From contig CAMLKK010000041.1 in NCBI GenBank assembly GCA_946480715.1, forward strand, positions 1 through 20,553: 20,553 nt of DNA, given 5' to 3'. Below, piece by piece: positions 16,391 to 20,553 of this stretch (positions are counted from its first letter, which is position 1; every line of letters begins with the position of its first letter). The notes under the pieces are model-generated. The model made no database searches and had not been told where the DNA came from. It saw nothing but the letters and a program-made list of their open reading frames with translations. The DNA is from an uncultured Bacteriovorax sp. GTDB lineage: Bacteria; Bdellovibrionota; Bacteriovoracia; Bacteriovoracales; Bacteriovoracaceae. Position numbers and translations under genes: made by a program.

Positions 16391-19326
16391 TCAACCTTTA
16401 CCGGTTCAAAACGATATTTATATTTATTATAGATGATATTCATGGTCACTAAGATTGCTCCCACAGAAATAAACACAATGGCCTTAATGAAGAAGTCTTT
16501 TCCTACTAAATCGTAAAAAATAATTCTGCCGAATATAATGGCAACACCACCCATGGCCACTAATCTGAACTCCTGTTCGCGAAGGACTATACTTACGATA
16601 AAAAAAGCGAAGCATTCACCAATAAGTAGCAGTGATAAAAAAGAGTGGCTGAAAGTCCATGTCAAAAATGCGGCAAGACTTATGGAAAGAGGGTAAAGCA
16701 AAACTTTGATTTGAAATGTCTGTAAAAATTGTTCGAAACCAGAACGTTCATCTTCATTTTCATCAGATATGAAAATATCTTTTTTTAACACTATTATTAT
16801 GTATATTAATGCAAGTGCTAAAGCAGCTGCCGAACTTATCCAAGGAACTTCAGATAAAAAATTTATTGGAGTAGATATCGTTGTAGCGACAAATCCAATG
16901 TGGATGACCGAAAAAAGAAACATTAAAAAGGAATAATGACGAAGTCGTTTCAGTTCATCAATAAGTGACGATGCCAGGATTGCTATAAAACTGCATATAA
17001 TCCAGAGTACTCCTAAATATTGACCATTCATTTCATAAATTGAAAAAACTAAAGACATCATTAAAAAGAATTCAAGAAAATAGTCGCAAAAACTCTTGGT
17101 CGAATTGTTTTCAAATTTGCGAGTATCCAACCACCAGAAAAACAACACTGCTAAATAGAGAAGCTCCACCGCCCAACGCAGTTTGAACTGGCCTATCCAT
17201 AGCTCAGACTGAATTTCGATTGTAAAAAATCTGGTAGTGAAGAGGAAGATACTGATTAGCCCTGACCAAGTAACGAACGTTTTGAATTGCTCATGAGCTC
17301 CAGGTCCAGATATACGGTTAAATTCGAATTCTTTAATTCCAAGGGCCAACAATGAAATAATTAATATCAAAACGCCCGTCAAATTAGTGAAATTTTCTCT
17401 TGTATAGTAATAGGCAGCAATTGTTAGTGTAAACCACGCAAACGCAACACCTGGCCATACAACTCTCTGTTTAATTTCCTCCATCCAATTGAAGATGATC
17501 GCAATTAGAGAAAAAGATGTTAATAAAACTAATAGACCCTCTTTAAAGTAGAGAGTTGATGTTTCTTTAAACAATAAAGTACACGCAATGAAAAAAATTA
17601 AACCGGAAGCGAGGAGAGTTGAAATGTCGAATACAAAATTATGTATTTTATTACGCATGTAAAAAACAATGAACGTCATACCAATCGGTGAAGATAAAAA
17701 TGTAACTGGCAAATTTAAAGATGTAATAAGCATGAAAACGAGCAGGGCATGCATAGCGAATGGAATACCAATATAGGTAGAGAACTCTTTTCCACCAAAC
17801 GAAAAACCCCATTTGTTTAAACTCGCAGTCCTTTCAATTCGCAGATAAATCAGCATCAACATAATAAAGCTCAATGCTAGTAAACCAATTGAGCCATTTA
17901 CATTCACCAACAGATTTTCAGTCTGGGCCTTCACTGTGAGGATAAAGAGTACAAAATATGAAACTAACGACGTAACATTGACGAGATTAAAAATATCTTT
18001 GTTGAACGAAGAATGATCACTGTGCGAAACAATTCTAAGAAAAACTAAAATCATAATTGTGGAAAATATTCCTATATCGTAATAAGAAATACCGAGTTTA
18101 TTAGTGGACAGGGCCGCGAGAAGAAGGAGGATTAACGATATAAATTTATCAGTTGTGAACAACCAGCCAACTGAATTTTTCTTCGCCTTGTTTGACAAAA
18201 GATAAGTGGCCACTGACGATATCAAAAGAACGATAGCGCTTAAGAGCGTTTCTTTTGAATGCAAGTAAAGATTGAATCCTAAAGAACCCCAGATCAAAAT
18301 GTGTGTAGCTAAAGATGTAAAATGACCTTCATTCTGAGCGATGACGTTTTTGTAATGACAAACTAAACCGATTAAGGCGACACAAATACAGAGAGGTATT
18401 GAAATGTGGCCTTCAACTTGGTGAGTTTGGTTTTGGAACCACAAAACATTCAATATGAGAAAACTCAAATTAGTTACTATTAAATTTTTGTCCCATACAT
18501 ATTCACGATAAGACATTAAAGATCCACACATAGCTATTAATGTCGCCATGTAGAACAGAATTGGATTATACGGAACAATTGATAAACTTATAAAACTGGT
18601 GAAAACATGAAGAGAAGCAAAAAACTGATTTTTACTGTAGTACCCTAGCGCAAGGTTAAAACTTATTCCGAGAAGAAGTATCAATATTGCCAAATTGGCG
18701 TCATCAATCCACTTCATCGAGGTAAAACCCACAGACCCCAAACATCCGATAATTAGAATGACACCAGAAGCACTTCTCATCCATAAAGCGATAGTTTGCC
18801 AAAACTCTTTTCTGATAAGAAAAAAATGCAAAATATAAAAGAGTACAGATGAGGCCGCAACCATTCCGAATCGACCAATAGGAGGTAATTGAATAGCGGC
18901 ATAAACTGCTAAAAAAATCACTCCAAATATCATGGCAATTGTTCCCATGATACCAGTGAGATTAGTGGAAAACTGCTCTTCTAAATTTGACCACCAAGAC
19001 TTTTCTTTCGGACCAAGAGGATTTCTTGGTGGCTCATTGGGTATAGGAGGAGGCAAATCTGATTTGCTTTGAACTTCTACTTCGTTCGAGGTTTCTTGAT
19101 ATGGTTCGTCTTCTAAATCATCAAAGAAACTTTCACCACTTTCTTTTCTTTCGACGACTACGTTTTGTTCGATTGGAGTTTCATCAAAAATATTTTTAGC
19201 TTTTAAATGATATTTGAGTTTAAATATTTCATGTTCTAGCTCTGCAATTTTTCTTTTTTGTTCTTTCTCAGCAGAGTTGTTTTTAATTGCAATAAATACG
19301 ATAATAATGAATAAAATAAAATCCAT
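16387..19326 (-). CDS. Giant DUF2339-type multi-pass membrane protein
   Basis: The 979-residue protein starts with a membrane segment (2-14), then a charged coiled coil (about 17-45), an acidic linker, and a proline-rich stretch with DLPPPIP (90-96) before the first helix of the main body (LTGIMGTIAMIFGVIFLAVYA, about 119-140). The rest is a nearly continuous array of more than twenty hydrophobic helices. This organisation, coiled coil plus linker plus helix array, fits the DUF2339 family of unknown function. A weak CGGA lies before the ATG. It is the first gene of an operon with the M48 protease and the lipid transporter/acyltransferase, pointing to an envelope role. By eye it and the following genes are richer in AT codons than sucCD. 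Confidence 0.82.
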   Translation of the reverse strand: MDFILFIIIVFIAIKNNSAEKEQKRKIAELEHEIFKLKYHLKAKNIFDETPIEQNVVVERKESGESFFDDLEDEPYQETSNEVEVQSKSDLPPPIPNEPPRNPLGPKEKSWWSNLEEQFSTNLTGIMGTIAMIFGVIFLAVYAAIQLPPIGRFGMVAASSVLFYILHFFLIRKEFWQTIALWMRSASGVILIIGCLGSVGFTSMKWIDDANLAILILLLGISFNLALGYYSKNQFFASLHVFTSFISLSIVPYNPILFYMATLIAMCGSLMSYREYVWDKNLIVTNLSFLILNVLWFQNQTHQVEGHISIPLCICVALIGLVCHYKNVIAQNEGHFTSLATHILIWGSLGFNLYLHSKETLLSAIVLLISSVATYLLSNKAKKNSVGWLFTTDKFISLILLLLAALSTNKLGISYYDIGIFSTIMILVFLRIVSHSDHSSFNKDIFNLVNVTSLVSYFVLFILTVKAQTENLLVNVNGSIGLLALSFIMLMLIYLRIERTASLNKWGFSFGGKEFSTYIGIPFAMHALLVFMLITSLNLPVTFLSSPIGMTFIVFYMRNKIHNFVFDISTLLASGLIFFIACTLLFKETSTLYFKEGLLVLLTSFSLIAIIFNWMEEIKQRVVWPGVAFAWFTLTIAAYYYTRENFTNLTGVLILIISLLALGIKEFEFNRISGPGAHEQFKTFVTWSGLISIFLFTTRFFTIEIQSELWIGQFKLRWAVELLYLAVLFFWWLDTRKFENNSTKSFCDYFLEFFLMMSLVFSIYEMNGQYLGVLWIICSFIAILASSLIDELKRLRHYSFLMFLFSVIHIGFVATTISTPINFLSEVPWISSAAALALALIYIIIVLKKDIFISDENEDERSGFEQFLQTFQIKVLLYPLSISLAAFLTWTFSHSFLSLLLIGECFAFFIVSIVLREQEFRLVAMGGVAIIFGRIIFYDLVGKDFFIKAIVFISVGAILVTMNIIYNKYKYRFEPVKVE

Positions 19327-19420
19327 TTTAAATCCGAGTTAATTTACGAAGTTAAAATCTTAACGGCATATTCTAAAGTTAAATGAATTTTTCTTAAGAA
19401 GTTGATCAAAAGGGGCAGAC

Positions 19421-19831
19421 ATTAGGACTAGGTTAAAAGTTATCAGCTACATTTTCAGAAACGATGAAAGCGAAATTCTAGTCTTCGATCATCGTGGCAT
19501 GCCCGAAGCAGGCACTCAAGTTGTCGGTGGAACAGTGGAGAGTGGAGAAGATTTTAAGTCCGCACTTGTTCGCGAAATTCTCGAAGAATCAGGTCTCATT
19601 ATTAATGTCGACGACATGACCCCCCTGGGCGAAACGACTTACCATCGCAAAGATAAACCTGAAATCAATCAACGACATTATTTCAAGATCATCGGTAATG
19701 ATCTGCCAACGACGTGGTCTCACACCGTCGTAAGTGACGGTGAAGACAACGGACTCATTTTCGATTTTTTTTGGCTCACAAGAGATGAAGCTAAAAGTAG
19801 ACTCACCGGAAACTTTGGCGAATTATTGTAA
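19421..19831 (+). CDS. Nudix hydrolase, apparent ATT start
   Basis: A complete Nudix box is present: GGTVESGEDFKSALVREI followed by LEESGL, fitting GX5EX7REUXEEXGU (residues 37-59 from the ATT). The family removes nucleoside diphosphate groups from varied substrates; the substrate is unknown here. The first in-frame ATG is at 19499, but starting there would remove the first beta strands (RLKVISYIFRNDESEILVFD), which the fold needs and which are encoded in frame upstream. Between the in-frame stop at 19403 and 19499 there is no ATG, GTG or TTG. ATT at 19421 is preceded by AAAGGGG (19409-19415) with five-base spacing. I therefore choose ATT, giving 136 residues. The end overlaps the convergent gene by nine bases. 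Confidence 0.78.
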   Translation: MRTRLKVISYIFRNDESEILVFDHRGMPEAGTQVVGGTVESGEDFKSALVREILEESGLIINVDDMTPLGETTYHRKDKPEINQRHYFKIIGNDLPTTWSHTVVSDGEDNGLIFDFFWLTRDEAKSRLTGNFGELL

Positions 19832-20553
19832 ACACTCGTCTAGATCATTATAGGTTTCTTCCGAAACTTCTAAAGTATAGGTATTCACTTTTTTCATTCC
19901 TTCATCACCGAGTCTGCAAATTTGATCATTCTTAATTGTTGCTAAGCGGTCCTGACAATCGGCCAGTTTCTCAAAATGATATCCATAAGTGAAAAGGCGA
20001 GACTCTACATTCATAAGGAAAATTTGATTTCCTTTCATCGTACACGTTAGTCCTGCAATTGGTGTGACGAGATTTTTTCCTTCTTCAATTGACCAGGCAT
20101 CAGAGATGATAAAACTTTTTAACTCCGATGAATTGGTTAAACCTTCCCATGAGTATGTTCGAAGTCCAGAAATATTGTAGTGATTGTCGAGAGCAATTCG
20201 TCCTTCGCAACTTGAAAGAATAAATTGATAGAAGTTTGGATTTTTATTTTCGAAAACATCATAAGGAACTTTCTCGCCATTGCTGTCGTAAAAACCTTCT
20301 GTGTTTCCATGCGAGCTCCAGAGAATAACAGAGGTTTCTTTATCATTAGCGGCCAATCGCAAATGTTCACTCGTTGCTTTGGCATTAATCATGACTCTAA
20401 ATTTTAATCCCGCCACATAGTTCATGATGTAGTAGATAGCGTCCCAATCTGCTTTTTGAATCGTTCGATCTGTTGATGAGTCTCCTAGAGCGAGAAAGAT
20501 ATAAAAATTTTTATTAGGGTAGAGATGATCATCACTCAATGCACTTTTTTTAA
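19823..20553 (-). CDS. Putative clan CD (caspase/CHAT-like) protein, N-terminus cut by window edge
   Basis: The reading frame stays open to the window edge, so the N-terminus is probably missing; a TTG at 20539 would be the only common start codon near the edge. I do not recognise a named family. The arrangement hydrophobic strand, His-Gly, then hydrophobic strand, Ser-Cys is the hallmark of clan CD cysteine peptidases: VILWSSHGN (His at 20311-20309) and FILSSCEG (Cys at 20209-20207), about 34 residues apart. Upstream, YIFLALGDSSTDRTIQKAD looks like the first strand of a caspase-type fold followed by a helix. The C-terminal third has further Cys residues (DCQDR, ICRLG, DECLQ). The function is unknown, and catalytic activity is inferred from two motifs only. 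Confidence 0.6.
   Translation of the reverse strand, partial: KKSALSDDHLYPNKNFYIFLALGDSSTDRTIQKADWDAIYYIMNYVAGLKFRVMINAKATSEHLRLAANDKETSVILWSSHGNTEGFYDSNGEKVPYDVFENKNPNFYQFILSSCEGRIALDNHYNISGLRTYSWEGLTNSSELKSFIISDAWSIEEGKNLVTPIAGLTCTMKGNQIFLMNVESRLFTYGYHFEKLADCQDRLATIKNDQICRLGDEGMKKVNTYTLEVSEETYNDLDECLQ

Noticed and set aside
16387..19326. The AT-rich DUF2339 gene as horizontally acquired
   Set aside because: A long run of hydrophobic residues and lower expression explain the codon bias, and no mobile-element, integrase or tRNA boundary is present.
19499..19501. ATG at 19499 as the Nudix start
   Set aside because: It would delete the first beta strands of the fold, which are encoded in frame upstream behind a good ribosome site.

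Overview
The window looks like a chromosomal segment of a free-living, AT-leaning Gram-negative bacterium. A lipobox protein with a barrel-like sequence points to an outer membrane. The gene set resembles Bdellovibrionota (Bacteriovorax/Bdellovibrio-like) chromosomes: a three-subunit type-B succinate dehydrogenase, a GYF_2-domain membrane protein, a RimB/RimK pair, a DUF2339 giant membrane protein and a response regulator with a worn HD-GYP-like domain. That taxonomic guess rests on gene style only; no rRNA or marker gene is present. I see no tRNA, rRNA, insertion sequence, CRISPR array or phage gene.

Layout. Positions 1-2843 (minus) hold the sdhC-sdhA-sdhB operon of complex II, with sdhB cut by the window edge. 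Positions 3103-4695 (plus) hold a small operon: a RimB-like retropepsin-fold protease, RimK glutamate ligase, and a 78-residue unknown protein with a TTG start. Convergent to it is a response-regulator/HD-GYP-like gene (4696-6039, minus); a hairpin contains both stop codons. The 377-base gap 6040-6416 is the richest non-coding stretch: two near-identical 18-bp dyads 32 bp apart, a sigma-54-like (or sigma-70) promoter, and a short structured RNA ending in a strong intrinsic terminator just before a pentapeptide-repeat gene and a lipoprotein gene.

Positions 7682-8596 (minus) encode an arginase/formimidoylglutamase-family enzyme, divergent from a GYF_2 membrane protein (8662-10068), which converges on a metallo-beta-lactamase-fold hydrolase (10060-10929, minus). 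Positions 11052-13568 (plus) are the TCA operon sucC-sucD-ndk with a strong terminator. Positions 13608-19326 (minus) form an envelope-type operon whose three genes overlap by ATGA: DUF2339 membrane protein, M48 metalloprotease, and an LplT-like transporter fused to a PlsC acyltransferase. The window ends with a Nudix hydrolase that apparently starts at ATT, and a convergent partial gene with caspase-like (clan CD) His and Cys motifs.

Two TCA modules, succinate dehydrogenase and succinyl-CoA synthetase, sit about 8 kb apart on opposite strands. Ndk beside SucCD fits exchange of the nucleoside triphosphate made by SucCD. The most unusual signals are the candidate small RNA with its upstream operator pair, the ATT-start Nudix gene, the clan CD-like protein, and a DLPPPIP peptide shared by the GYF_2 protein and the DUF2339 protein.
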